The translations under genes were made by a program, and so were the position numbers. Under the pieces are notes generated by a model. The model was not told where the DNA came from and did not search any database. It saw only the letters and a list, made by a program, of their open reading frames with translations. From Cephalotus follicularis (lineage: Eukaryota > Streptophyta > Magnoliopsida > Oxalidales > Cephalotaceae): 64,000 nucleotides of DNA. Each line of letters starts with the position of its first letter. The stretch's first letter is position 1. The DNA is taken from contig BDDD01000125.1 in the NCBI GenBank assembly GCA_001972305.1, positions 709,398 to 773,397 of the forward strand. The letters are read 5' to 3'. Positions 22,764 through 33,261 of this stretch are shown here, piece after piece.

Positions 22764-24690
22764 CATCCAGAAACCTAATATGTGTAATCTACTCACATAA
22801 TTAACTGACCTCGTCACTGTTCAATGAATATTTTGCTGGTGGCAATATGAACCGCCCATCCACATCTTCTGCATGCAATTCAGGTCTGATCCTCAATTTT
22901 TTTAGATCAAGTTGAGCTTGTAAGTGATCCTTCATTATTCCCTTCACATTCATGACAGTGTTGAATCTATTATCAAATACGTTTTTCTCGATGTGCATTA
23001 CCTCTAACTTGTATCTGACAAGCACTTTACTCCAATAAGGAAGTTTGAAGAATATACTTTGTTTTGTCCAATTGTGTATTCTACCGAACCCAGGAATCTA
23101 ACTAGTTGGTAGACCTTTTCTAAACACAACTTCATTCAACCTAGGGAGCTGATCCTCTACTTCTTCCTCTGATAACCTCCCCACACCCACCTTGGTCACC
23201 TGCCTACCCTTCAAGAATTTTTTATTGTCTCTTCTAAATTGACTATCTGTGGGCAACAAAAAAGTCAAACCACGAACATTTCTGACTATGCTTCAATCTA
23301 AAACCTGTATTCTGGTCCATGCAAGAGGGGCATGCCAGGTGACCATGAGTACTCCAACCTAACAACATTCCATAGGCAGGAAAGTCACCAATCGTTCACA
23401 TTAAAGCTGCCCTTATATAAAAGTTCTTCTTGTGCGACACATCGTTGATTTCAACTCCAATTTTCCACAACATCTTAACATCGTCAACAACTTTTCGTGG
23501 AAACACATCAATATATTTCCTTGGGCTTTTTGGTCCAGGTATGATCAAGGACAAGAACATTAATGGGTTTGTCATACACAATCAAGGAGGAAGATTGTAT
23601 GGGAAAACAAAAACAGGTCAGCAAGAGTGAACACTACTACTAACCCCAAATGGACAAAACTCCTTCATTACTAGTCATATTCTGACATTGCCAACCTCTG
23701 CAGCAAAAGATTGGAAAGTAATATTAAAGTGTTTCCAGGCTTCAATGTCAGCCAGGTGTACCATTCTCACTTCATCACGATCATTATCCTTCCTCTTCTT
23801 ACTATGCCACCTCATATCAGCAACTGCTTTATCTTACTGAAAAAAACTTTAAAGTCTTGGTGCTACTCGAAAATGATGCAAAACTTTGTAGGGTAATGGT
23901 TTCTTTCTCGTTCCCTTACCGCGAGGTTTGAATATAGGATGATTACATGTTAGACACTCTGTAGCAGACTTGTGCTCTCTATAATACAACATACAATCAT
24001 CGATACATGCATTTATCTTTTCGTAGCCTAATCCCAATGTCTTCATAATCTACTTTAGCTTGTAATAAGACTTTAGAAACTTATCATCCTCGGGCATTTC
24101 GCTCTTAACGATCTAAAAAATTTCCTTAACACCTTCATTAGGAATCCCATACTTGGACTGGACATTCATTATTCGCGTCATTATAGACAACTTAGTGTGA
24201 TTTTCACAACCATCTCACAACGGTTCATCCGTATTCTTAAGCAGGTCATAGAAATTCTGAGCATTGGGATTCTTAAGTTCATTTCCTCGCTCGTCATCTT
24301 CACCAGTATCAAACTTGAAACGCCCAACATCCATTAGAAGATCTCTAAAAGGATTGCTCGGACCTGCTTCATTGCAGCCCGATGACGTTTCCTCATTTGT
24401 CTATGTTGATCCCATAACGAGTAATCAAGGGTAAAATCATTCTTCAACAAATGTAACTGCACTTAAAATCGAGTTTCAAAAGACCTTAACTTGCAACAGT
24501 TGCAAGAACCCTTTATCTTATCACGAAAGACAAACTCTTCGTTCAATAATGCAAAATCTAGAAAGCCGAACACACTCCCGTTAAATTCCTCTGTTAGTAA
24601 ACGCCGGACCACCCACCTACGTATCCAACTCCAGTATAAGCAGGGTAGAAGATTGTTAGAATCGAGTATTTTTTTTTTCAAAATGCATTC
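22764..24690 (-). pseudogene. CACTA 1 TNP2 transposase, N-terminal part
   Basis: On the minus strand, the N-terminal transposase-associated domain is at 24681-24466 (RRLLTEEFNGSVFGFLDFAL, then CNCCKLRSFETRF; a Cys-rich zinc-like motif). Then come CIDDCMLYYREH and ECLTCNHPIFKPRGKGTRKK (about 24010-23900), LFGPGMIK-antisense block (about 23540) and the diagnostic LEVMHIEKNVFDNRFNTVMN with KDHLQAQLDLKKL (about 22995-22880). These are hallmark blocks of plant En/Spm TNP2 proteins. Numerous stops and frame changes. The reading continues into 20127-18414 once the solo LTR is removed. Confidence 0.85.
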
Positions 24691-24699
24691 TCCGGAGTA

Positions 24700-25569
24700 T
24701 ATCTCACCACCTAACTCTAAAAGATATAGCCATATCCCATTCTCGACTACATACCTCCATTGATATAGTTATCACACATACATAGTTTTCTCCGATAAAA
24801 TTTCAACAGCATCTTCCTGCGGTTCTTCAAATACAAGAATTAAACAGAATTAATTAGTTTAATTATATATATATAATAAACATGTATAAGAAGTGTAACA
24901 AAAAATTTCTTAAAAAAACTATTATGTTAAATAACGATACATCCTATAACTGACGTACGTATGTGAGAACTGTCTGAACTAAATAATTCATGATTCACCC
25001 ATATTGAATGAATAATTAACGAGAAAATAAAATTTCCCTCACTTTATAAACCCTAAATTCAAAATCACATATGTAGAAAAACACTTCAATAAATTTGAAC
25101 CCCAAAGTCTCAAACATCAATTTCAATACCAAAGCTGTAAATCCATTTCAGACAATTTTTAACTCTTAAATTTTTATAAAAATCAGACATATAGTACTCG
25201 TATATCGGACTATGCCTCATGAAAAGAAAATACAATTTATAAAATGGGCTCTGCCCTCAATAATATGGAATTAAAGCAGAAAATCATACATACCATAATT
25301 AATTTACAAATAAGCTACAGTAACTAAATGAAATATCAATATTCAAGCTAGTTGTTTTCTAGCTCAAGTCGATTCAAGCTCTCAATTTTGTGCTTGTCTA
25401 AAGAAATTATGTACATATGTACGGTAACAATAATTGAATCTATTGCATGTTTTATGTTATTGCAATTGGCTGTAACCCATGATAAGGATACTTCAGTGGG
25501 TTGCATTTCTCTATCATATTTCAACTTGCACATTGAATATTTGATCAATATCATTATTTAACAGTAAAA
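24700..25569. other. AT-rich sequence upstream of TNP2
   Basis: This probably includes the 5' untranslated part of CACTA 1. I searched for a CACTA terminus in the expected orientation (ending TGTAGTG) and did not see one. Short ORFs on both strands at about 25350-25560 overlap each other and look random. Confidence 0.45.
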
Positions 25570-25858
25570 TGTTATAAACTTATAAGATTAACTTATAAAG
25601 AAATTGAGAGAGAAAGTAAGAGAGAATAAGGTATTTTCTTATTATGAATTCATTCATTTCTTCTTAATATTACATTCCTATTTATAAGAGTTTAGGGGGT
25701 TGTTGGAATAGTAATTCATACCTAATTTTGACTAATTTTACCTAATTTTACAATACTCACCCTTGAATTTCTATTCCACATTACTATGACTGTCTTGTTA
25801 AAACCTTATTAGAAAAAACCCATTGGGATAAAAACCTTTGCGAAGGAAAAAGAGTACA
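25570..25858 (-). repeat. 3' LTR of copia A
   Basis: On the minus strand it starts TGTACTCTTTTTCCTTCGC right after the PPT and ends GTTTATAACA at 25570. It contains 'cttataaatagg', a TATA-like element. The partner 5' LTR lies outside the window. Confidence 0.75.
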
Positions 25859-26474
25859 GTCTCCCCTGAAACAAAATTTCACAAGTTCTTGTACTGTATT
25901 AATGAAGATCTTTAATCTAACGCATCCCAATATCATGTCTAAGCTTCTTGAATGTAGTACCTGGTAATGCCTTCGTAAATAAATCCACTAAATTGTCACA
26001 TGATCGGATTTGTTGTACATCAATATCACCATTTTTCTGAAGCTCATGGGTGTAGAAGAATTTTGGTGAAATATGTTTCGTTCGATCACCCTTGATATAT
26101 CCTCCTCTAAATTGTGTGATACAAGCAGCATTATCTTCATCTATTACTGTGAGATTATTTTTAATTCTAGGATAGTCCACATGATTCTTGTATATGTTGA
26201 ATCATTGATCTCAACCATATACATTCTCGTCTTGCTTCATGAATTGCAAGGATCTCTGAATGATTAGAAGAAGTTGCTGTCATTCTCTGTTTTGTTGATC
26301 GCCATGATATAGCAGTGTCATAAAAGGTAAAGACATAACCGGTTTATGATCTTACTTTATGTGGATCAGATAAGTATCAAGCATCAGCATATCCAATCAA
26401 TGTTGATTTTGTTCCCTTAGATAAAATAGACCCATATTAGTGCTTCCACGCAGATAGCGCATTATGTGCTTAAT
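25570..26474 (-). mobile_element. Copia A 3' half: RNase H and 3' LTR
   Basis: Reading the minus strand from 26474, the RNase H region begins KHIMRYLRGSTNMGLFYL and continues to DNAACITQFRGGYIKGDRTK, HISPKFFYTHELQ and DNLVDLFTKALPGTTFKKL (about 26130-25930), a standard copia C terminus with catalytic Asp residues. A PPT-like CAGGGGAGAC follows (about 25868-25859), then a 289-bp LTR (25858-25570; TGTACTC...TATAACA). The coding start at 26474 continues in phase the frame that stops at 1445. Confidence 0.85.
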
Positions 26475-26649
26475 TCCTTAGATTTACCCGTCCTCCCGAC
26501 CTCAGACCAGCTCGGTCCCTGAAGATGTTTTGTCAGGTAAGCCCTGGTGGATCCCTTGGATACCTGGCCGGGGTGAGATTCCATCTCATTAGTGTAAGTT
26601 GAGCATTTGGGGGACCTCAGGTGGTTGTCCCTTGCTTGGCGTTACTTTT

Positions 26650-26855
26650 TTCGATTTGCACTGGGGGGTCTTTTTGTGTGCCCCCCGGGGGGTCTTTTTG
26701 TAATGCCCCCTGGGGGGTCTTTTTGATGCTCCTCTGGGGGAGGCTTTTTGGTGCTCCTCTGGGGGAGGCTTTATTGCTCCCCTGGTGGGGAGGCTTTTTG
26801 GAGATCCCCTGGGGGAGGCTTTATTGCTCCCCTGATGGAGAGGCTTTTTGGTGCT
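26650..26855. repeat. Tandem array of GC-rich short palindromes (Tat element, copy B)
   Basis: About eight units such as CCCCCCGGGGGG, CCCCCTGGGGGG, CTCCTCTGGGGGAG and CTCCCCTGGTGGGGAG, separated by 'tctttttg' or 'gctttttgg' linkers. It is the reverse-complement counterpart of 1562-1785. Element sequence from 26475 to 26649 between the array and the breakpoint is non-coding. Confidence 0.85.
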
Positions 26856-27074
26856 TTGAGGGAGTTGATCGGCGGCTGTTCAGAGGTTTAAGGACATGAA
26901 CAGTGGTTCTTCGGTCCCTTGCAAACTTGGAACTATGATCTTGAACAAGTATTTTGAAAAAATTCAACTTTATTGCTATCCTGAATTTGTACAACTTACA
27001 CCAAATCACTGATAGTATTTTCTCAAATGCTCGGCATTCCAAACTCTGGAAATCTCTCTTCCCCCCAGAGTTTC

Positions 27075-28238
27075 AGGTTTGAAAGTTCCTGGGTGGAGCA
27101 CTCTCTTGATCTTGTATGGTCATTCCCAGGCGGGAGCTAGTTTTCCTCTGGTACCGGTTGGATCAGCAATAGCTGAGTTGCGTAGGACTAGATCTCCTTG
27201 TCTTAGTGGTCTGGGGCTTACCCTTTTATTATAATAACGGCTCACCCTTTGTTGGTAAGCTGCAACTCTGATGGCTGCTTTATCTCTAAGCTCTTCAACT
27301 AGATCAAGGAGGCATCTAATTCCTTCTTCATTGTTCTCTTTAGTGAAGTGCACAACCCTTGGCGATTGTACACCAATCTCCATCGGTATCATAGCTTCAG
27401 CTCCAAAGCAAAGGCTGTATGGAGACTCACCAGTTGTGGTCCGAAGAGTGGTTCTATACGCCCATAGTACACTTGGTAGCTCCTCTGTCCATCTCCCTTT
27501 ACTGTCTTCAAGGCATTTCTTCAAGCCCGAGATGATTTCTCTATTTATCACCTCCGCTTGACCGTTGCTCTGGGGGTAGGCTACTGAAGCAAGCCTATGC
27601 TCTATTCTCCACTCTTTGCAAAATTCATGGAAGGACTGGCAATCAAACTATTTACCATTATCTGAGACTATTGTCCTCGAGACTCCGAATCTACAGATAA
27701 TGAATTTCCATACAAAGCTTTATGTGTTCTTCTCTGTAATTGTGGCCAAGGTCTCCGTTTCCACCCAATTGCTAAAATAGTCCACTGCTACAATGAGAAA
27801 CTTCCTCTGGCCTGCCGTCATAGGTAGTGGTCCTACGAAGTCCATTCCCCATTGTGCAAAGGGCTAGGGGGCCGTGATAGATGTCAGAGGTTGAGAGGGT
27901 CTTCTGCTTATATTGGCGTTCCTCTGGCATTTATCGCATTTCCTCACCAAGTCTATAGCATCTTGATGTAAGGTCGGCCAGTAGTATCCCTGCCTTAATA
28001 ACTTGTGTGACAATGTCCTTCCCCCTGTGTGGTTGTCGCAAACTCCTTCATGGACTTCCCTTAGAGCATAATCGGCCTCTAAGGGAGTTAAGCATCTCAA
28101 CCAAGGAAAAGAGAAAGACCTCTTGTAGAGGATCCCATCTCGGAGCTGGAATATGTTTGCTCTATACACCAGTTTCATCGCCTTTGCTGGGTCCTCGAGT
28201 AAAATTACGTTCCTTAGCCAATTGATGAATAGGGTCAT
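27075..28238 (-). pseudogene. Tat integrase
   Basis: The minus strand encodes the zinc-binding domain (HEGVCDNHTGGRTLSHK ... CDKCQ, about 28065-27935). A catalytic core follows with WGMDFVGPLP (about 27850), TIVSDNGK (about 27670, the second Asp) and SNGQAEVINREI (about 27565, the Glu). The C-terminal part is open at 27551-27120 (WTEELPSVLWAYRTT, YNKRVSPRPLRQGDLVLR). Stops near 27866, 27735 and 27650 interrupt it. The integrase would join element cDNA to host DNA. Confidence 0.9.
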
Positions 28239-28415
28239 CCAGTTAGGCTCCTATGGTAGGTCTATGTCCATTACCTCTACTTCAGAGATGGTGGACCTGT
28301 CCAGGTAGTCTACTAGCACGATTTGATTATTATCTAGCTCCTCTGCAGTGGCTAGTTTTGATAACTGGTCTGCTCGGGAATTTTCTGCTCTGGGTACTTT
28401 CAAAACTCTTAAAAC

Positions 28416-29056
28416 TTAGAAGGCTGACTTCAAGCTCTGGAAGTGTGATAAATATTTAACCATTGAGTCTTCTCGGGCTTCATACTCTCCATTTGCCAGG
28501 CTAACCACTAGCTGAGAATCATTGGAGGCTTCTATCTTTTGTACATACAAGTGCTTTGCAATTGTCAGCTTGGCTATCAGAGCTTCCCACCCAACTTCGT
28601 TGTTTGTAGCTTTAAATCCAAACCTCAGAGCATACTCCAACGTCCACCCACTTGGACTCGTTAATATCAGCCCTGCTCCACTGCTAGTAATGCAGGAAGA
28701 GCCATCCACGGACAACTTCCAAACCTCCCTCTCGCTCTCAGAGGGATCCTCCTCCATACACTCCGTAGGTGTATTATCTCCAACAAAGTCAGTCAAGACC
28801 TGTGATTTGATTGCTGGCCTGGCTTCAAACTTCACATCATACTCGCCTAGTTCGACTGACCACTTGATTAATCAACCTGAGGTGTCAGGCTTCGCAAGAA
28901 CTTGTTTGAGTGGTTTGTCAGTCAGAACCTTGATTGTATGGGCTTGAAAATATGGCCTTAATTTTATGGCAGCTATGATCAGAGTATAGGAGAACTTATC
29001 CACCTCGGGGTACCTCCCCTCAGCATTGTTCAAAGTCTTTCTCACATAGTACACTG
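28416..29056 (-). pseudogene. Tat tandem RNase H domains
   Basis: The first domain (conventional gypsy RNase H) shows YYVRKTLNNAEGRYPEVDKF and KVLTDKPLKQVL, ending in a stop near 28874. After a short tether, a second RNase H-like domain starts WKLSVDGSSCITSSGAGLIL (about 28720) and continues ALRFGFKATNNEVGWEALI and VQKIEASNDSQLVVSLANGE, with the catalytic Asp/Glu/Asp in the expected spacing. This 'dual RNase H' layout is characteristic of plant Tat elements. Confidence 0.85.
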
Positions 29057-30340
29057 GTTTTGAACTTTCTCCTCCTCCCTAACTAACAATGCATTCACTG
29101 CGCCCGAGGTGGACGCAAGGTACAAATACAAGTCTTCACCATCCTTAGTTTTTGAGATCAGAGGAGGGGAAGCCAGGTATTCCTTCAACTTGTCGAAGGC
29201 TGCTTGACATTCTTCCGACCAGGAAAATCCCTTGGGATCCCTCAACACCTTAAAGAATGGGAGGCACTTTTCTGCTGACTTCGAAACAAACCTGCTCAGG
29301 ACTGCTATCTTTCCATTTAGCTTTTGTACATCCCTAATGGTTTGGGGAGGTCTCATACTTTGAACTGCTGAGATCTTCTCTAGATTGGCCTCTATTCCTC
29401 TGCTGGAGACCATGAATCTGAGGAACTTGCCAGAGGTGAACCCAAAAGTGCATTTGGAAGGATTGAGTTTCATTTTATATCTCCTCAATACCTCAAATGT
29501 TTCCTCCAAGTCTTTGATGTGGGGGCTCCTGGCTGGGGTCTTGACGAGCATGTCGTCGATGTAGACTTCCATGTTTCTCCCAATATAAGGCTCAAAGATT
29601 TTGTTGACCAATCGTTGGTAGGTGGCCCCTGCGTTCTTCAACCCAAAAGGTATGACTTTATAGCAATACATCCCCCGGTCTGTAATGAAGGCTGTCTTGT
29701 TCTTGTCGGGCCCATACATGGGGATTTGATTATACCCCGAGTAGGCATCCAAGAAGCTCAACATTTTGTAGCCCGAGGTCGCATCCACCAACTGATCTAT
29801 CTTTGGGAGAGGGAAGTAATCCTTGGGACAAGCTTTGTTGAGGTCTGTGAAGTCAATGCACATCCTCCACTTGCCATTTGCTTTTTTGACTAAGACTGGG
29901 TTCGCCAGCCAGTCCGAGTATTGCACTTCCCTTATGAACCCTGCCTGCATAAGCTTGTTCACCTCCTCGGCTATTGCTTGCTGCCGCTCAGGAGAAAAGT
30001 TCCTCTTCTTCTGCCTGGTCAGGGGCCTCATTGGATCCACACTTAGCTTGTGAACCATTACATTTGGGATGATCCCAGGGACCTCATCTGCCGACCAGGA
30101 AAACACGTCTTTGTTGTTTTGTAGGAATGTTATTAATTCCCCCTTCTCCACCTCTCCAAGCTGTGAGCCAACTTGGAAGACTCTCTTAGAGTTGCCCTCC
30201 TCCAGGGGCACTTGGATCACGTCTACAACAGGCTGTGGACGCTCAGCTTCCACGTCCCCCCGGAGATTGATGTTTGCAATTGGAAGTACCTTGTCCTTCC
30301 CTTTGTCCATAACGGCAGTCTTGTAGCACTGCATTGCCAC
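29042..30340 (-). CDS. Tat reverse transcriptase domain (long open frame)
   Basis: A 432-codon open frame, the least damaged transposon coding segment here. Readable gypsy RT blocks in order: KKRNFSPERQQAIAEEVNKL, WRMCIDFTDLNKACPKDYFP, SFLDAYSGYNQIPM, YCYKVIPFGLKNAGATYQRL, the catalytic MEVYIDDMLVK (about 29560) and LNPSKCTFGFTSGKF. The RNase H connection region follows (FSWSEECQAAFDKLKEYL). It is part of a longer polyprotein, so the ATG at 30340 is only the first Met in the open stretch. A frame change near 29045-29060 separates it from RNase H. Confidence 0.9.
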   Translation of the reverse strand: MAMQCYKTAVMDKGKDKVLPIANINLRGDVEAERPQPVVDVIQVPLEEGNSKRVFQVGSQLGEVEKGELITFLQNNKDVFSWSADEVPGIIPNVMVHKLSVDPMRPLTRQKKRNFSPERQQAIAEEVNKLMQAGFIREVQYSDWLANPVLVKKANGKWRMCIDFTDLNKACPKDYFPLPKIDQLVDATSGYKMLSFLDAYSGYNQIPMYGPDKNKTAFITDRGMYCYKVIPFGLKNAGATYQRLVNKIFEPYIGRNMEVYIDDMLVKTPARSPHIKDLEETFEVLRRYKMKLNPSKCTFGFTSGKFLRFMVSSRGIEANLEKISAVQSMRPPQTIRDVQKLNGKIAVLSRFVSKSAEKCLPFFKVLRDPKGFSWSEECQAAFDKLKEYLASPPLISKTKDGEDLYLYLASTSGAVNALLVREEEKVQNQCTM

Positions 30341-30344
30341 CTGT

Positions 30345-30940
30345 TGATCTCCTCTGGCTTACCCCAAGCCAAACCTTGTGGGAAAATTCATCAACAAGTG
30401 TCTTGTTGACACTATTGCCTCCATTAGGTTGAGCCCTGGTCAACCGATTATAGCATTGTATGGGCTTGGTGTATCAACCACCAAGAATGTCATCTGAACC
30501 TGGGTCTGGCGTGGAGTCATGCCTGCAACCACGGACAAGTCAATGGATCCCAAAGGTTGGACCATCTCCCCTGCAAAGCCAACCAGTGGGGTCTTCATAG
30601 GCTTCAACTGATTGACCGGTATCCTTAACTGATCAAATGCGTGTTTGTACAGTATATCGGCCTAGTTGCCGCCGTCAACAAGGATCCTCTTCATGGTGAA
30701 AAGCTCCACTAGAAGTGTTACCACCACTGGGTCATCATGAGGGAGACATACTCCCTCGTAGTCCGCCTCTGAAAAGGATATTACCTCCTCATCTCCACCT
30801 GTTCTCAGCCTTTTGCTGTGATGAACTTGTTGCACAGCAAGAGATTGCCTTCCATAGGCTTTTCTTGCATTTTTATGGTCACCACCAGATGCGAACCCCC
30901 AGAGATGGTGTGGATCACACCCCTGAGTTGCTGTTGTTGT
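30345..30940 (-). pseudogene. Tat protease region
   Basis: The minus strand reads VDGGN followed by a stop and then ADIL (about 30678-30655), the aspartic protease active-site region (family form DGGSSADIL). Downstream come VGFAGEMVQPLGSIDLSVV (about 30580-30525) and TFLVVDTPSPYNAI (about 30490-30450). Several stops lie between gag and this block (30755-30945). The protease would process the gag-pol polyprotein. Confidence 0.75.
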
Positions 30941-32680
30941 TACTCCTCCAGTTGTCGAGGAGCATCTTTCCTTTGCTCCCTTATTCCCTGGGAAGCATAT
31001 CTATCTACATACTTACGCAGGTGCCCCTTCCGAATCAGGTCCTCGATGTGATTCTTCAATTGTCGGCACTCCTCAGTATCGTACCCGTGGTCACGATGGT
31101 ACCGGCAGTACTTTTCTGTGTCCCTCTTCTCTACTGGGGACCTCATCTTCTAGGGCCACTGGATGGGGACTTTATCCTGCTCCACTGCAAGTATTCTAGT
31201 GCGTGTATCCAAGAGGGGGGCAAAGTGGTTGTATGTCAGGATCGGTGCCCCTCCCTGAGGTGAATCACCCCTCCTAGAGAGCTTATGTCTGAGGTCATCC
31301 TTTGTCAGGTCTGACCTCTCCTTCCTCTTCTCCTTCTTCCCGGAAACATTTCGTGAATGCTCCCCTTTCTCCTCCTGATGGCCTAACCAGGGTGATTTCT
31401 GTTTCCTGGCTGCCATCTCCTCCTCGGCGTTGACATATTTTTCTGATCTCCTCAGCAGGTCTGCCATATCCACCGCGGGTTTCTTCAGAAGAGAGAAGGT
31501 GAAGGATGAGTTGCTCCTTAGACCATTGTTCAATGCTGACAGGGCAAAAGATGACTCAAGGTCCTTCACTGTGAGAGACTCCCTGTTGAACCTGGTGAGG
31601 TAATCCCTCAGTGACTCATCTCTCCATTGCACCACATTGATCAGGTGGATGGAGTTTCTCCTCTAAGTGGTGCTGTTGAGGAATTTGGTGACGAACAGCT
31701 CAGTAAGCTGGTCGAAGTCCTTCACTGACCTCTGATCTAGGGTTGAGAACCACGACTGGGCAGCTCCAGTCAATGTTACCGGGAACCCTCGGAAAAGTGT
31801 GACGTCTGAGACCTGGTGAACCAACATGGTTTGAATGTAGGTACGCACATGCTGGATGGGGTACGTGGACCCGTCATATTTGTCAAGGCTGGGGAGCAGG
31901 AATCTGCTGGGGAGAAGCTCCGTCATGATCTTGGATGTGAAGGGGTGGGCGCTAAGGTTGCGCACCTCTGACAGATACCCCCTTGGCTTCTCGGCTCTTT
32001 GGAGCCTTCTCTCCACCTCAGCAAGCCTCCTGTTCATTGCTTGCTCCACATCCTCGATGTTCCTAGCCCTGTTAGAAACATGCAATTCCCCAGCCAAAGT
32101 AGTCGGGCGGTCAATCCTACTCCCCCGCTCCGTTCCAGCTCTGCGCGAAGCGTTGGAGTGCGCTCGTGCCTCCCCTGCACCCCTGGCTTCCTATTGGGGA
32201 TCCACATCCATGGCCTAGTACTCAGGGCGCACTCTTCTAGGATCGTTGGGATGATCCCGGGTAGTTGAGGACTCTGTCCGCTGAGATGAATTGATCTCAG
32301 GTCTCCTCCCCAGGGGAATATTGTCCCCTGACTGCCTCAGGGGGAGTCTTTCCCCCCTTGGCAAGTTTCGCCTGACACCTCAGGGGTGCCCCATCTCCAC
32401 CACTGGCCTGCTAGGACCAGAACCTCCTCGGATAACTGGCGGAGCAGGTCCGGCATGTTGTTGGTTGGCCAAACTAGTCACCAACAAATCGGTGAGGCGC
32501 TCCACCCCTTGGATCAGCTGATTGAACTGCTCCCCCGTAACGGGAGCCTGCTCGGCAGTGGCGACAACTTAGCTGGTTTGGGCTGGGTCGTTTCCAGCGG
32601 CAAGTTGGCTTCCACCAGCTGTGAAGTGGTTGTTAATGATCTTTCACGGAGGCATGATTCTGTATGGCTTTTCGTCGCGT
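30940..32680 (-). pseudogene. Tat gag
   Basis: The minus strand has an opening segment (about 32660-32100, proline/arginine-rich, broken). The capsid-like retrotransposon gag core follows at 32097-31663 (LDKYDGSTYPIQHVRTYIQ, LTGAAQSWFSTLDQRSV, FDQLTELFVTKFLNS), then after a stop at 31663 continues at 31635-31150 (WRDESLRDYLTRFN, FALSALNNGL). A nucleocapsid-like part has [18 protein letters not shown] (about 31105-31055), a zinc-knuckle-like motif. Stop codons at about 31663 and 31150 break the frame. Confidence 0.85.
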
Positions 32681-32681
32681 T

Positions 32682-32699
32682 TCCCACAGACGACGCCAA
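32682..32699 (-). other. Primer binding site of Tat element
   Basis: On the minus strand, directly after the LTR, TTGGCGTCGTCTGTGGGA. This PBS form is common in Tat-type elements. The primer tRNA is not certain from sequence alone (tRNA-Arg is usually cited for relatives). Confidence 0.7.
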
Positions 32700-32700
32700 C

Positions 32701-33261
32701 TGTTGATGCAAAAATCCTTCCCTCAACAGTACCCCACGTGTAAGGGCTTGATTTGTTTAGGAAAACGCTGGAATCTGTCTGAGAAAGGTCATTTCGTGGT
32801 TGACGATCCCTGCATAATAAGAGCACAAAGGTTGAAGGTCCAGGAGGTTGTTCTCCCGGGGACACTCCGACGCTCAAGTTAGTAATTGCACAGAGAATAC
32901 TAGGTTCTTTTGAGTGCTAAAGTGGCTGACCTGGTTGAAGTCGTTTGATTTTGTATTTATAGACCTCCAATGTAACTGTCGAGCGTGAAAAAAGGAGTTG
33001 ATGGTTGCCCCTAAGAAAAATGCCCAATGAGCTCGGGCATTCCCCCTGATCTCTGTCAGATTTGGTGCTCATTCCTTGAAGGACATGATGTTGTGCATGC
33101 GCACATCTCTGGTCGTGGGCTGGCAGAGTCCGAGGATCACGGCATATTAATGCCATTCAAATTATAACACTGGGCCACGTGTCAAGACCTGAGAAAGACA
33201 TCTGACATCTTCTCCTGATGGCACGTGACGCTGTGCTTTAAATAGAAAATTCTCCACATCA
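32701..33261 (-). repeat. 5' LTR of Tat element
   Basis: 561 bp; on the minus strand it starts TGATGTGGAG and ends CATCAACA. 'tctataaatacaaaatc' (near 32960) is a good TATA box. Same length as the LTR at 5782-6342, with about 40 substitutions by eye. The outer flank is AGCTC (33262-33266), the complement of the GAGCT flank of the other LTR. Confidence 0.92.

Larger units (their letters stand above)
7600..25000 (-). mobile_element. CACTA (En/Spm) DNA transposon 1, decayed and heavily nested; right end approximate
   Basis: The left end is CACTACAGGAAAACAAGG (7600-7617), a typical CACTA terminus preceded by TTT. Next to it is a GC-rich subterminal region with repeated 'cctcgcc/gcgagggc' motifs. 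Reading the minus strand from right to left, the internal genes are a TNP2-type transposase remnant (24690 to about 18420) and a Transposase_24-like remnant (to about 8090), the usual CACTA gene order. The element is interrupted by a copia element (9601 to about 18413) and a solo LTR (20128-22758). I found no opposite terminus (an expected ...TGTAGTG) before the copia LTR at 25858, so the 5' end is lost or unrecognisable. Confidence 0.85.
26475..33261 (-). mobile_element. Ty3/gypsy Tat-clade retrotransposon, 5' part (5' LTR, gag, pol, palindrome array)
   Basis: In minus orientation: 5' LTR (33261-32701), PBS, gag, protease, RT, two RNase H domains, integrase, then the GC-palindrome array, where it abuts copia DNA at 26474. 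Two RNase H domains in tandem are diagnostic of the Tat lineage. The flank outside the LTR (AGCTC, 33262-33266) is the complement of GAGCT outside the LTR at 5782-6342. I take this and 1446-6342 as one element. Confidence 0.9.

Noticed and set aside
26621-26899. Gly/Pro-rich ORF (and 1543-1800 on the minus strand)
   Set aside because: Both are translations of the GC-palindrome arrays.
1446-33261. Two independent Tat insertions, one truncated at each side
   Set aside because: Equal LTR length, identical 5-bp outer flanks, complementary content (5' part and 3' part) and the matching copia breakpoints are better explained by one split element.
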